From Chryseotalea sp. WA131a (GTDB taxonomy: Bacteria > Bacteroidota > Bacteroidia > Cytophagales > Cyclobacteriaceae), in assembly GCA_025370075.1 (NCBI GenBank), contig CP073016.1:992001-1056000 (forward strand): DNA of 64,000 bases. Reading direction: 5' to 3'. The notes beneath the pieces were generated by a model, which saw only the letters and a list, made by a program, of their open reading frames with translations, did no database searches and was not told the origin of the DNA. Shown piece by piece: positions 17,738-25,992 of the stretch (positions within the stretch are counted from its first letter, which is position 1; each line of letters starts with the position of its first letter). Made by a program: the position numbers and the translations under genes.

Positions 17738-18496
17738 TTAAACATTCCTTTTTACCACAGTAGCGCTTGCTTGCGCGGTGGGCAACACAATCATATCGGC
17801 CACTACTACATGGGCAGGCCGTGTAATGGTAAACAAAATCAACTCAGCAATATCTTTTCCAGTAAGCGGATTTAAGCCTTTATACACAGTGGCTGCGCGC
17901 GTCTCATCCCCTTTAAAGCGTACAATCGAAAATTCAGTTTCCACCAAACCCGGATGAATCCCCGTTACTTTGATGCCGTAAGGATTTAAATCCATTCGCA
18001 TTCCATTAGTGATGGCATCCACGGCATGTTTGCTTGCACAATAAACGTTACCGTTGGGGTACACTTCTTTTCCAGCAATGGAACCAATATTTACGATGTG
18101 CCCTTTCGCTCTTGAAATCATACCCAGCATAACCTCTTTAGAAACGTATAGCAGACCTTTTACATTGATGTCTATCATCGCATCCCAATCTTCTGTGCTT
18201 CCGGTTTGGATAGGATCCAGTCCATGAGCATTACCAGCATTGTTAATCAATACATCAATTGATTTCCATTCACTTGATAAAGAATGGACGGCAGATTTTA
18301 CGTCATTCAGATTTCGGACATCGAAAGCAAGAGTGGTAACCTTGGTAAGCGAACCCAAGCTTTTCTCCAACGCTTGCAATCGGTCTTTTCTGCGACCACA
18401 TAGAATCAAATCAAAATTGTTATTCGCCAATAAAATAGCAGTGGCTTCGCCAATTCCGGAAGTAGCTCCTGTAATGAGTGCAATTCTCTTTTGCAT
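17738..18496 (-). CDS. Short-chain dehydrogenase/reductase
   Basis: A 252-residue classical SDR. It has the glycine motif TGATSGIGEAT at residues 7-17, NNAG at about 87, the catalytic serine in NIGSIAG, and YxxxK as YCASK at about 152. The text around it (YPNGNVYCASKHAVDAITNGMR shortened here to its key parts) resembles the YdfG-like group, which oxidises serine, allo-threonine or 3-hydroxy acids with NADP. Substrate is inferred only loosely. It starts 8 bp after the porT stop and is likely the last gene of the ubiE-porT unit. Confidence 0.88.
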   Translation of the reverse strand: MQKRIALITGATSGIGEATAILLANNNFDLILCGRRKDRLQALEKSLGSLTKVTTLAFDVRNLNDVKSAVHSLSSEWKSIDVLINNAGNAHGLDPIQTGSTEDWDAMIDINVKGLLYVSKEVMLGMISRAKGHIVNIGSIAGKEVYPNGNVYCASKHAVDAITNGMRMDLNPYGIKVTGIHPGLVETEFSIVRFKGDETRAATVYKGLNPLTGKDIAELILFTITRPAHVVVADMIVLPTAQASATVVKRNV

Positions 18497-18504
18497 AAAA
18501 AAGG

Positions 18505-19242
18505 TTATTGGAAGATAAGATAGACACCAATGGTGTTTGTGTTCAATCGGCTGATGGGGTCTTTGTAATAATTTGACTCATCGCCCAACATGTTTGAAAT
18601 GCCTCTCGAAAATCGAATTTCAGGAGAAAATTTGAAAAGAGGAAAATAAAAATCGAAGCCAATGCCAGCATCCAAGCTTATATTTCTTCGCACGATTGGG
18701 AGAGTGGCAGAAGCATTTCCAACATCGTTCTTACCAGAGATTTCAAATGCGGGTGTTAACCCCCCTATCATATACATGCGCACATTGCCACGCCTCATTG
18801 ATTTGAATTTTAGCAATAGCGGAAATTCCACCAATGTAGATTCCACCATTTGATATTGCGTGGTGCGTTTGGTAAAGTAATAGGTAAGTCGGTGAGAATA
18901 GAAACCAGCCTTTGGCATGAGCCGCAAATCAAAAAACTCGTTGAGTCGATAATTGACCAAAAAGCCCAATGAAAAACCGGGGAAAAATTGTGGCTGAATA
19001 GACGACAATGTATCGTAGGCCTTTGCGATAAATTTCTCAGAATAGTTTACCTGATACGAACTGGTATGCAAGCCGATTGAAAACCCATAGCTGATTTTTC
19101 GCTCGTCATAATTGGGATTGTGCTGCCGAGCCCAGCGAAACAATTGCGCCTGCGCAGCCGAAGTAAGCAAGAGCAAAAACGAAACGGCTACTATTTGATG
19201 CCGGTGTAGAGCGAACTTACTCCAAATGTTAATGGCCTGCAT
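18505..19242 (-). CDS. porT: PorT-family protein of the type IX secretion/gliding machinery
   Basis: A 245-residue outer-membrane beta-barrel protein. A signal peptide ends near SAAQAQ, then come paired strands (KISYGFSIGLHTSSYQVNY, FPGFSLGFLVNYRLNEFFDLR, FSPEIRFSRGISNML) and a terminal aromatic strand ending LIFQ. The pattern and length agree with PorT/SprT, an outer-membrane component needed for type IX secretion in Porphyromonas and Flavobacterium. Location directly after ubiE is the arrangement known from other Bacteroidetes and supports the call. ATG 19242 lies 52 bp inside ubiE; no later start would preserve the signal peptide, so the overlap seems real. Confidence 0.8.
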   Translation of the reverse strand: MQAINIWSKFALHRHQIVAVSFLLLLTSAAQAQLFRWARQHNPNYDERKISYGFSIGLHTSSYQVNYSEKFIAKAYDTLSSIQPQFFPGFSLGFLVNYRLNEFFDLRLMPKAGFYSHRLTYYFTKRTTQYQMVESTLVEFPLLLKFKSMRRGNVRMYMIGGLTPAFEISGKNDVGNASATLPIVRRNISLDAGIGFDFYFPLFKFSPEIRFSRGISNMLGDESNYYKDPISRLNTNTIGVYLIFQ

Positions 19243-19910
19243 GTAGTTTTTTTATATCCAACAGCTTCCAAAATGTCGGTAAAATTTTTACCGTCTGGAA
19301 AGGCACTTACCGACTCGGGAAGGTACGAATAAGCTGCTGAATCTTTTGAAAATATTTTTCCAACCAAGGGTGTAATCACCTTGAAATAAAACAAGTAGAA
19401 AGGACGAAACCAAGGTGACCGAGGATTGGAACATTCCAAAATCACCACCTTTCCTCCTGGCTTTAATACCCGGTGCATCTCTGCCAATCCCTTTTTTAGA
19501 TTCTCAAAATTGCGTACACCAAAGGCAACGATGATCGCATCGAAATTATTGTCAGCAAAGGGTAGATTTTCTGAATCGGCCGTTTGCATCGAAATAATTT
19601 TGTTGTGGCCTTTGTCCACCATTTTCTTTCTTCCCACCTGCAGCATACCTTCGGAGATATCAATACCAACCACTTTCTCAGGATTCAGACTCAGCGCTTC
19701 AATCGCAAAATCGCCTGTACCTGTGGCAACATCTAGTATTAACTTGGGGTGCAATTCCTTCAATGTATCAATTGCTTTTCTTCGCCAAATAATATCAATG
19801 CCAAAACTCAAAAAGTGATTCAAAAAATCGTAGGTACCACTGATGGAGTTGAACATGCGGGCCACTTGTTGCTTTTTGGTGGCTTCATCATTTTTATAGG
19901 GGACTACCAA
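19191..19910 (-). CDS. ubiE: UbiE/MenG demethylmenaquinone C-methyltransferase
   Basis: A 239-residue enzyme that uses SAM to C-methylate demethylmenaquinone, the last step of menaquinone synthesis. Visible family motifs are FNSISGTYDFLNHFLSFGID near residue 20, SAM motif I LDVATGTGDFA near 60, GIDISEGML, the VAFGVRNFEN segment and KPGGKVVILECSNP. Length matches UbiE/MenG. In Bacteroidetes, which use menaquinone, MenG is the functional name. Its 3' end overlaps porT by 52 bp, so the two are co-transcribed and probably coupled. Confidence 0.95.
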   Translation of the reverse strand: MVVPYKNDEATKKQQVARMFNSISGTYDFLNHFLSFGIDIIWRRKAIDTLKELHPKLILDVATGTGDFAIEALSLNPEKVVGIDISEGMLQVGRKKMVDKGHNKIISMQTADSENLPFADNNFDAIIVAFGVRNFENLKKGLAEMHRVLKPGGKVVILECSNPRSPWFRPFYLFYFKVITPLVGKIFSKDSAAYSYLPESVSAFPDGKNFTDILEAVGYKKTTCRPLTFGVSSLYTGIK

Positions 19911-20031
19911 GAATATTTAAGATTTAAGATGTTTGATTTAAGATTAAGGACTCTTAACAACCATAGATTCCTAACTCAGATAACAAGTATAAGAAGCTGT
20001 TGTTTTGATTAAGTTGGGCGAAATCAAAAAT

Positions 20032-22104
20032 TTAATTGCCCAACACTTTAAACTCCACTCTGCGATTTAATTGACGACCTTCTTCTTCATCGTCATTGCT
20101 AGCCAGCGGACGTTCTTCTCCATAACCTATTGTTGCTACTCTTCGTGGGTCAATTCCCTTTGAGGTTAAAAAACTCTTTACGGCTCTTGCTCTTCTTTCA
20201 GATAGGTTCATGTTCACTATTTTAGAACCGAAGCTATCGGTATGGCCTGCAATTTCAACTGAAAGGTTTTGATTTTGTTTCATCATCGCCTCCAACTTGT
20301 TCAACTCAGGGTAAGCCTCTGTTTTGAAGGTGGCCTTATCAAAATCAAAATAAATATTGCGTAGAATAGAAACCGCTCCTACCACCAACTTTCTCATTCG
20401 AATGGTGTTGGTAATGGTTTTCTCTTTCTCAGTGGCTGCCTCTACTTTTACGGTAAGATTTTGAAAAATATATCCTTCACGCTCAATTGATAATCGATAG
20501 TCTTTTGGCTTCGTGCTTGCCAATGAAAACTCATATTCAGTACCATTGTTGGTCATGCCCACTGGTGAATTATCTTTAGAACCCTGCATGCGCACCTTGG
20601 CATCAATTGGACTTTCAGACTCTGCATCTACTACCTTCACTACATATTTGATTGGGACTATGCTTGGCTTAACGGGCTCTACTATGGGTTCGACCTTTGG
20701 TTCTACTTTAGGCTCTACCAATGGGATTTTAGGTTCTTCTATGATCGGATCGGGGGTTTTTGCTACTATTGATTCCTTCTTTGGCTCTATTGGTAAAATC
20801 TCATAGATATCTTCATAGCCAATTCCATCATCTCTTAGAGACGAATAGTACCATCTTTTTCCGTCTTTTGAAGTGCTAAAAAACACATCATTATCGGGGG
20901 AATTAATGGGATACCCAATGTTTTCAGGCTCAGTCCATTCATTTTTGTCCGCATTGATTAAAGTTGTTTTAAAGATATCATACTCACCCATTCCCTTTTT
21001 GCCTTTCGAACTGAAATACAAAGTTTTTCCATCGTAAGAAATAAATGGGCCATCTTCTTCGTATTCTGTATTGATTGTTGTCCCTAAGTTTTTTATTCGG
21101 CTCCATTCTCCATTACTATCCTTTACACTATAATAAATGTCAGAAGCTCCATAGCCTCCTGGTCTTTCACTCGCAAAGTATATCGTATTTCCATCGGCTG
21201 TGATTGAGACGGACGATTCTCTATATGAGGAATTTAAAGCTGTTAAGGCTTCAGGTTCGCTCCAAGTTCCATCTTTTTGTCTTTCACTCTCGTAAATATC
21301 TCCATTTCCTTCATCTTTATATAAAAACAATGTTTGGCCGTCAGGAGAAAGAGTTAAATTAGAATCTCCAAATTTGCTATTAATCGGGAGGCCGATATTT
21401 TGAGCTTTCTTCCAAGATCCACCTACTTTCTTGGCAATAAAGACATCTTCATAGGGCTTGTTATCAATAGCAACATTTTCATACGTATTTCCATCTCGCC
21501 TACGAGTGGTAAAAATAACTTCTGATTCGTCCGCGTTAAACACAGGGCCGTAATCTTCAAATTCAGAATTGATCTCTCTCCCCATATTGATAATTGAATA
21601 TGGCTGAGGATTGGCTACGAACTCTTTTCCGTTTTTACACTCTTCTATGTTTCTGTCAACTACTTTCAATTCTATTTTGTCTTTGCCCAGATAGTTAGGC
21701 TTTCTAATCAATTTATCCCGGTAACGGTTATAAAAATCAATTGCTTTATCAAATTGCAAACCATATTGATAGCTTTTGCCAATCCAAAATTCTAAATCAA
21801 ATCTATAATTTGGATCCTGTCTATAAATTCGTAAGAAGTACTTTACAGCCAATTCCTTACCAATGGTTATCAAATGCATGTGCCCAGCCTCAAAATTTGC
21901 CTGAATAAAAGTAGTATCCAGATTCGCTGCCGTCACTATAATCTCGCGGGCTTCGTCTTCAGCTTTTGTATCAGCCAAAATCAACTCAGCCTGTTCCATG
22001 TAAGTTCGAGCCAATTCTTTGTCTTGTCGGTTCTGGGCGAACAAAAGATCAGACGAAAGTGTGATTAAGCAAAGTAAAAAAAGTACCCGCAAATAGCTGT
22101 ACAT
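20032..22104 (-). CDS. PorE-like protein: TPR, PD40 propeller, carboxypeptidase-regulatory-like and OmpA domains
   Basis: About 690 residues. The frame opens at 22170, but ATG 22104 gives a proper signal peptide (LRVLFLLCLITLSSDLLFAQ). Domains in order are: TPR-like helices (about 25-165), five or so PD40/WD40-like propeller blades (FEDYGPVFNADESEVIFT, GDSNLTLSPDGQTLFL, RESSVSITADGNTIYFAS, EDGPFISYDGKTLYFSS, about 175-440), a Pro-rich VEPKVEP repeat linker, a carboxypeptidase-regulatory-like beta domain (about 490-560), and a C-terminal OmpA peptidoglycan-binding domain (NLSVEIAGHTDSFG, NLSERRARAVKSFL). This is the architecture of PorE, the periplasmic anchor of the type IX machine. Its place just upstream of ubiE-porT supports that, but such proteins also occur outside the system. 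Confidence 0.75.
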   Translation of the reverse strand: MYSYLRVLFLLCLITLSSDLLFAQNRQDKELARTYMEQAELILADTKAEDEAREIIVTAANLDTTFIQANFEAGHMHLITIGKELAVKYFLRIYRQDPNYRFDLEFWIGKSYQYGLQFDKAIDFYNRYRDKLIRKPNYLGKDKIELKVVDRNIEECKNGKEFVANPQPYSIINMGREINSEFEDYGPVFNADESEVIFTTRRRDGNTYENVAIDNKPYEDVFIAKKVGGSWKKAQNIGLPINSKFGDSNLTLSPDGQTLFLYKDEGNGDIYESERQKDGTWSEPEALTALNSSYRESSVSITADGNTIYFASERPGGYGASDIYYSVKDSNGEWSRIKNLGTTINTEYEEDGPFISYDGKTLYFSSKGKKGMGEYDIFKTTLINADKNEWTEPENIGYPINSPDNDVFFSTSKDGKRWYYSSLRDDGIGYEDIYEILPIEPKKESIVAKTPDPIIEEPKIPLVEPKVEPKVEPIVEPVKPSIVPIKYVVKVVDAESESPIDAKVRMQGSKDNSPVGMTNNGTEYEFSLASTKPKDYRLSIEREGYIFQNLTVKVEAATEKEKTITNTIRMRKLVVGAVSILRNIYFDFDKATFKTEAYPELNKLEAMMKQNQNLSVEIAGHTDSFGSKIVNMNLSERRARAVKSFLTSKGIDPRRVATIGYGEERPLASNDDEEEGRQLNRRVEFKVLGN

Positions 22105-22253
22105 ATCAAAAAATGGTTTTACTCGATTAAAAAATAAGTTAATAAGGGGCAATTTAGCAAATTCCTTCAAAAAATAAAGCGGTCATTTTTTATCATAACT
22201 AACTCCATTATTACATTCTTAGTAATTTGCGCTTCAATCAACACTTTAAGTAT

Positions 22254-22856
22254 ATGGTAATCAGGTTGGCAGAATTCATGGTGAGCAATACCGACTACCA
22301 AAAATGCCCCGAGCCCAAACTTCCAGAGTTTGCCTTTATCGGCCGATCAAACGTTGGCAAGTCCTCTCTCATCAACATGTTGGTGGAGCGCAGAGACTTG
22401 GCCAAAGTATCGAGCACGCCTGGCAAAACTCAGACAATCAATCACTTTGCTATCAATAAGCAATGGTATTTGGTAGATTTACCAGGCTATGGTTTTGCCC
22501 GTGTTAGCCGCGAGTCGCGCTGGCAATTCGGTCAAATGATTGAAGGGTATTTAAAAAATCGAACCAATCTCTTGTGTACGTTTATCCTACTAGATGCCCG
22601 TTTACCTCTGCAAAACAAAGATTTAGATTTCATCAATTGGATGGGCGAGCAGCAATTGGCAATGTCCATCATACTTACCAAAGCTGATAAACTTAAGCAG
22701 TTTGAATTGGCCCAATCCAAAAGTCAAATTGAGGCAAGCCTGCTCAAATATTGGGAAGAACTTCCTCCTCTCTTTGTTACCTCGGCCGAAAAAAGAACCG
22801 GACGTGATAAAGTTTTGACTTTTATCACCGAATCAATGGCCACGGCAAGCGAATAA
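22254..22856 (+). CDS. engB: EngB/YsxC ribosome-biogenesis GTPase
   Basis: A 200-residue GTPase from ATG 22254; a TTG nine codons upstream is unlikely. G1 is GRSNVGKSSL, the G2 region is STPGKTQTINHF, G3 is DLPGYGFA, G4 is TKAD and G5 lies around TSAEKRTG. These are the hallmarks of EngB (YihA/YsxC), an essential GTPase for late assembly of the 50S subunit. It starts a plus-strand run with the DUF5606 gene 36 bp downstream. Confidence 0.95.
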   Translation: MVIRLAEFMVSNTDYQKCPEPKLPEFAFIGRSNVGKSSLINMLVERRDLAKVSSTPGKTQTINHFAINKQWYLVDLPGYGFARVSRESRWQFGQMIEGYLKNRTNLLCTFILLDARLPLQNKDLDFINWMGEQQLAMSIILTKADKLKQFELAQSKSQIEASLLKYWEELPPLFVTSAEKRTGRDKVLTFITESMATASE

Positions 22857-22862
22857 AATCAT

Positions 22863-22870
22863 TAGTTTTG
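22863..22870 (+). promoter_or_regulatory. Possible -7 box for the DUF5606 gene
   Basis: TAGTTTTG exactly matches TAnnTTTG, 22 bp upstream of the ATG at 22893 in the short gap after engB. No clear TTTG is found at the -33 distance, so this is a weak call. Confidence 0.3.
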
Positions 22871-22892
22871 CCGAAAATTTATTAATCAATTT

Positions 22893-23312
22893 ATGACGTT
22901 ATCGGATATCGCTTCAGTCAGCGGAAAAGGAGGATTGTTTAAGATTTGGAAACCTGGCAAATCGGGAGTAATTCTCGAATCGCTTGATGTTACCAAAGCA
23001 AAGCTTGTGGTGGGCGCAACCCAACGCATGTCGGTGCTAAGCGAAATCTCCATTTATACGACCACCAAAGAAGGAACCGCACCGCTGCAAGAAGTATTGA
23101 AAACCATGAACGTTAAGTTTGGTCAAGAATTGGGGATCACTCCAGAGGCCGATACCAAAGATCTTCAGGCTTTTATGAAATCATTTTTGCCAGAGTTTGA
23201 TCAAGACCGTGTATATCCGTCAGATATTAAAAAGCTCATTAAGTGGTATAGCATTTTGGTGCAAGAAGCACCCGAAGTGTTTGATGCTACCGAAGATAAA
23301 AAGCCTGAATAG
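22893..23312 (+). CDS. DUF5606-type conserved Bacteroidetes protein
   Basis: A 139-residue soluble protein. The N-terminus (LSDIASVSGKGGLFKIWKPGKSGVILESLD) matches the conserved opening I associate with DUF5606, a small family restricted mainly to Bacteroidetes, and the C-terminal half is helical (SDIKKLIKWYSILV). Function is unknown. It lies between engB and transaldolase on the same strand, so it may share their transcript. Confidence 0.7.
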   Translation: MTLSDIASVSGKGGLFKIWKPGKSGVILESLDVTKAKLVVGATQRMSVLSEISIYTTTKEGTAPLQEVLKTMNVKFGQELGITPEADTKDLQAFMKSFLPEFDQDRVYPSDIKKLIKWYSILVQEAPEVFDATEDKKPE

Positions 23313-23328
23313 CCATGTTGCTTTTTGA

Positions 23329-23336
23329 TAAATTTG
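23329..23336 (+). promoter_or_regulatory. Possible -7 box for the transaldolase-ftsE unit
   Basis: TAAATTTG matches TAnnTTTG 57 bp upstream of the transaldolase ATG (23394), in the only gap between it and the DUF5606 gene. A matching -33 element is not clear. Confidence 0.35.
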
Positions 23337-23393
23337 TTAACCAATCCGAGATCAAAAAAACCGATTTTCTCACTACCCTAAAATAAAATTCAA

Positions 23394-24050
23394 ATGAAGT
23401 TCTTTATCGACACGGCCAACCTCAATGAAATAAAAGAAGCCTACAACTTGGGCGTTTTAGATGGCGTAACCACCAACCCATCGCTCATGGCCAAAGAAGG
23501 AATTGCCGGTGCGGAAAAAGTAAAGGCACACTACAAAGCCATTTGTGACATCGTTGACAATAACGTGAGTGCAGAAGTGATTGCCACCGATTTTGATAAT
23601 ATCATTAAAGAAGGAAAAGAGTTGGCAAAGATTGACGATAAGATTGTGGTAAAAGTGCCGATGATTAAAGATGGCGTAAAGGCCATTAAAAAATTTACCA
23701 GCGAAGGCATTCGAACCAATTGCACCTTGGTGTTTTCTCCAGGGCAAGCTTTATTGGCCGCCAAAGCAGGCGCTAGTTATCTTTCTCCCTTTATCGGGCG
23801 GCTGGACGACATCTCGCAAGATGGGCTTGAACTCATTGCCCAAATCCGTTTAATCTATAACAACTACGGATTTGAAACTGAAATCCTAGCTGCTAGCATT
23901 CGCCACACCATTCATTTAGTTAAATGTGCCGAAATTGGTGCCGATGTAGTCACTTGTCCATTGAATGTGATCATGAGTTTGCTAAAACATCCGCTCACCG
24001 ATAGTGGCTTAGAGAAATTTTTGGCCGACCACAAGAAAGCTAACTCCTAA
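23394..24050 (+). CDS. tal: Transaldolase, small TalC/FSA type
   Basis: A 218-residue enzyme that moves a dihydroxyacetone unit between sugar phosphates in the pentose phosphate pathway. It has the N-terminal FFIDTANLNEIKEA strand, GVTTNPSL, and the Schiff-base lysine in VVKVPM (about residue 86). Two positions that separate fructose-6-phosphate aldolase from transaldolase point to transaldolase: E in SAEVIA where FSA has Q, and F in SPFIGRLDD where FSA has the Tyr of PYVNRID. Length is typical of the short decameric class. One base separates its stop from the ftsE ATG. Confidence 0.9.
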   Translation: MKFFIDTANLNEIKEAYNLGVLDGVTTNPSLMAKEGIAGAEKVKAHYKAICDIVDNNVSAEVIATDFDNIIKEGKELAKIDDKIVVKVPMIKDGVKAIKKFTSEGIRTNCTLVFSPGQALLAAKAGASYLSPFIGRLDDISQDGLELIAQIRLIYNNYGFETEILAASIRHTIHLVKCAEIGADVVTCPLNVIMSLLKHPLTDSGLEKFLADHKKANS

Positions 24051-24051
24051 C

Positions 24052-24762
24052 ATGTTTTCAACCGATCCCGTTGTTCGCGTAAAAGAGGCAAGCATTTTTC
24101 AAGATCAAAGCACCGTGCTCAGCAACATTAGCTTTGAAATTGAAAAAGGTGAATTTGTATTTATGATTGGTCGCACGGGCTCAGGCAAATCATCTTTGTT
24201 AAAAACTTTATATGCCGATCTTCCTCTTCGGCAAGGCGACATCAGTGTGGCTGGTGTATCGATTCGTGGAATCAAAAACCATGAAGTGCCTTTGCTTCGC
24301 AGAAAAATTGGAATCATCTTCCAAGATTTTCAATTATTGCCCGATCGCACCGTGGGCGAAAACCTGATGTTTGTAATGAAGGCCACTGCGTGGAAAGACA
24401 AGGCCAAAATGAAGAACCGGCTGGCAGAGGTGTTGATGCAAGTAGGATTAGGGGCAGTAGAAAAAAAAATGCCGCATCAATTATCGGGTGGCGAGCAACA
24501 GCGTGTGGTGATTGCCCGTGCCTTGCTTAATGAGCCGTTGATTTTAATTGCAGACGAACCAACTGGAAATTTAGATCCCGAGGTGGCACATGGCATCATT
24601 CGTATATTTCAACAAATCAATAAAAGTGGCACTGCAATCCTAATGGCCACGCACAGTTACGGGTTGATCAAAAAATTTCCTGCCCGCATATTGAAATGCG
24701 AAGAGAGTAAAATACTTGACTCTACCAAAGAGCAGTTTGAGTTGAATCAAGACTTGTATTAA
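24052..24762 (+). CDS. ftsE: FtsE-like ABC transporter ATP-binding protein
   Basis: A 236-residue ATPase. Walker A is GRTGSGKSSL at about 40, the signature is LSGGEQQRVVIARAL at about 142, Walker B is LILIADEPTGNLDPE, and the H-loop is ATHSY. The FtsE hallmarks are the FIFQDFQLLPDRTV-type Q-loop region and the PLLRRKIG lead-in. FtsE works with the membrane protein FtsX to control peptidoglycan hydrolases at the septum; no ftsX is next to it here. It lies one base after transaldolase and ends at an imperfect palindrome. Confidence 0.8.
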   Translation: MFSTDPVVRVKEASIFQDQSTVLSNISFEIEKGEFVFMIGRTGSGKSSLLKTLYADLPLRQGDISVAGVSIRGIKNHEVPLLRRKIGIIFQDFQLLPDRTVGENLMFVMKATAWKDKAKMKNRLAEVLMQVGLGAVEKKMPHQLSGGEQQRVVIARALLNEPLILIADEPTGNLDPEVAHGIIRIFQQINKSGTAILMATHSYGLIKKFPARILKCEESKILDSTKEQFELNQDLY

Positions 24763-24763
24763 A

Positions 24764-24809
24764 GGATCCTGGATACTGGATCAAAATCAAGAATCCAGTA
24801 TCAAGAATC
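24764..24809. repeat. Imperfect palindrome between convergent genes
   Basis: GATACTGGAT at 24772-24781 pairs perfectly with ATCCAGTATC at 24793-24802 around an 11-base loop, and weaker pairing continues outward (GGATCCT against AGAATC). The left arm, ATCCTGGATACTGGAT, closely resembles the left arm of the palindrome inside the helicase gene at 59683 (ATCCTGGATGCTGGATA). There is no T-run, so it is not a classical terminator. Confidence 0.7.
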
Positions 24810-24812
24810 GAT

Positions 24813-25340
24813 TTAAACACTTTTAGAACTTTCCTTATCTTCTTCCCTCCTATCCAATTTATTCAATTGCTGATTGAGTAAATCAATGCGAACCAACAGA
24901 TTCAATACCAAAGCATCCTTTACATCTTGCGAGGGGCGTTGGCGCATTTCGGTTTTGAGAACTTGATACATGGCCTCTAGTTTTTGAATATTCTGTGTCA
25001 CTTCATCATCCGTCTCACCCTGCTCTATCTGAAACTGAGAAACCAACTCCGCCTTCTCCGTTATCTGGTTACTATAAAAAACATCCAAGTCTTTGAATTC
25101 ACTGGCCAGTTGCCGATTGGTTTTGTTGATAGGTGCTGTTCGGGTAATCAACAAATAAGAAGATAGCCCAAACAAAATAATGGCGGTTGCACGCCAAACT
25201 GAAACCGTATTCCACCACCTTGTTCTATGGGACGAGAGACCAGCTTCAATTTTAGTCCAGGCAGTTTGATTTGGTTGTTTATTGTCAAACCCATCTCGGT
25301 TTGCATCCATAAACTCTTTTAGTGAATCTTTCATACTCAT
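24813..25340 (-). CDS. Putative anti-sigma factor (single-pass membrane protein)
   Basis: A 175-residue protein with a soluble N-terminus of about 45 residues, one transmembrane helix (ATAIILFGLSSYLLI at about 50-65) and a long periplasmic helical region with coiled-coil character (LNQQLNKLDRREEDKE). It overlaps the upstream ECF sigma factor gene by 4 bp (ATGA), the usual arrangement for a sigma/anti-sigma pair. The sequence itself carries no zinc-binding anti-sigma motif, so the role is inferred from layout and topology. Confidence 0.6.
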   Translation of the reverse strand: MSMKDSLKEFMDANRDGFDNKQPNQTAWTKIEAGLSSHRTRWWNTVSVWRATAIILFGLSSYLLITRTAPINKTNRQLASEFKDLDVFYSNQITEKAELVSQFQIEQGETDDEVTQNIQKLEAMYQVLKTEMRQRPSQDVKDALVLNLLVRIDLLNQQLNKLDRREEDKESSKSV

Positions 25341-25882
25341 TTCTGTTCTAGTAATTCTTTTAATTTCTTCTTTGATCGATTGAACTGCGATTTTGATGTT
25401 GATTCCGTGATGTTCAATATCTCGGAAATCTCACCATGGTCGTAACCTTCCAACAAATAAAGCGATAGTACGGTGCGATACCCATCTGGCAAAGACTCAA
25501 TGGCAGACCTCACTTTTTCAACGGTGAATGGATAGGCTTCAAACGGATCTACTTCCTGCTCTTGCTTCACATCCCATTTATCATCATCGGGAAATCGTTC
25601 TGTCTTTCTTTTGTGAAGATAATTGATTGCTTTGTTTACTACAATCCGCTTCAGCCACGAACCAAACGATGACTCTTGTCGATAACTATCTAGATTATTG
25701 AAGGCACTGATAAAGGCTTCTTGCAATACATCGTGCGCTTCGTCTTCGTTATTAACGATTCGGTAGCCAACATTATACATGCTTCGGCTATACAATTTAT
25801 ACAAATCATAGTACGATTGGCGGTCGCCAGCACGGCAACGGTCAATCAACTGCTGATGTACATGTATCACCGTTGAATCCAA
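25337..25882 (-). CDS. ECF-type RNA polymerase sigma factor
   Basis: A 181-residue sigma-70-family protein with region 2 (YDLYKLYSRSMYNVGYRIVNNEDEAHDVLQEAF in its consensus positions, including the DVLQE core), a short acidic linker, and region 4 with the helix-turn-helix (LPDGYRTVLSLYLLEGYDHGEISEIL, STSKSQFNRSKKKL). Such factors redirect RNA polymerase in response to envelope signals. The overlapping membrane protein downstream is the likely anti-sigma partner. Its own promoter was not identified. Confidence 0.92.
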   Translation of the reverse strand: MDSTVIHVHQQLIDRCRAGDRQSYYDLYKLYSRSMYNVGYRIVNNEDEAHDVLQEAFISAFNNLDSYRQESSFGSWLKRIVVNKAINYLHKRKTERFPDDDKWDVKQEQEVDPFEAYPFTVEKVRSAIESLPDGYRTVLSLYLLEGYDHGEISEILNITESTSKSQFNRSKKKLKELLEQK

Positions 25883-25992
25883 AAAAACAGAATTTCAGAA
25901 TTAAAGACCGCGGGTTTTTGAAAAGGTTGCATTCAATTGGGTGTTGGGTTGGTCACCCCAGTCTTAAGCACCATCACTTAAAGCCCAAAAGA

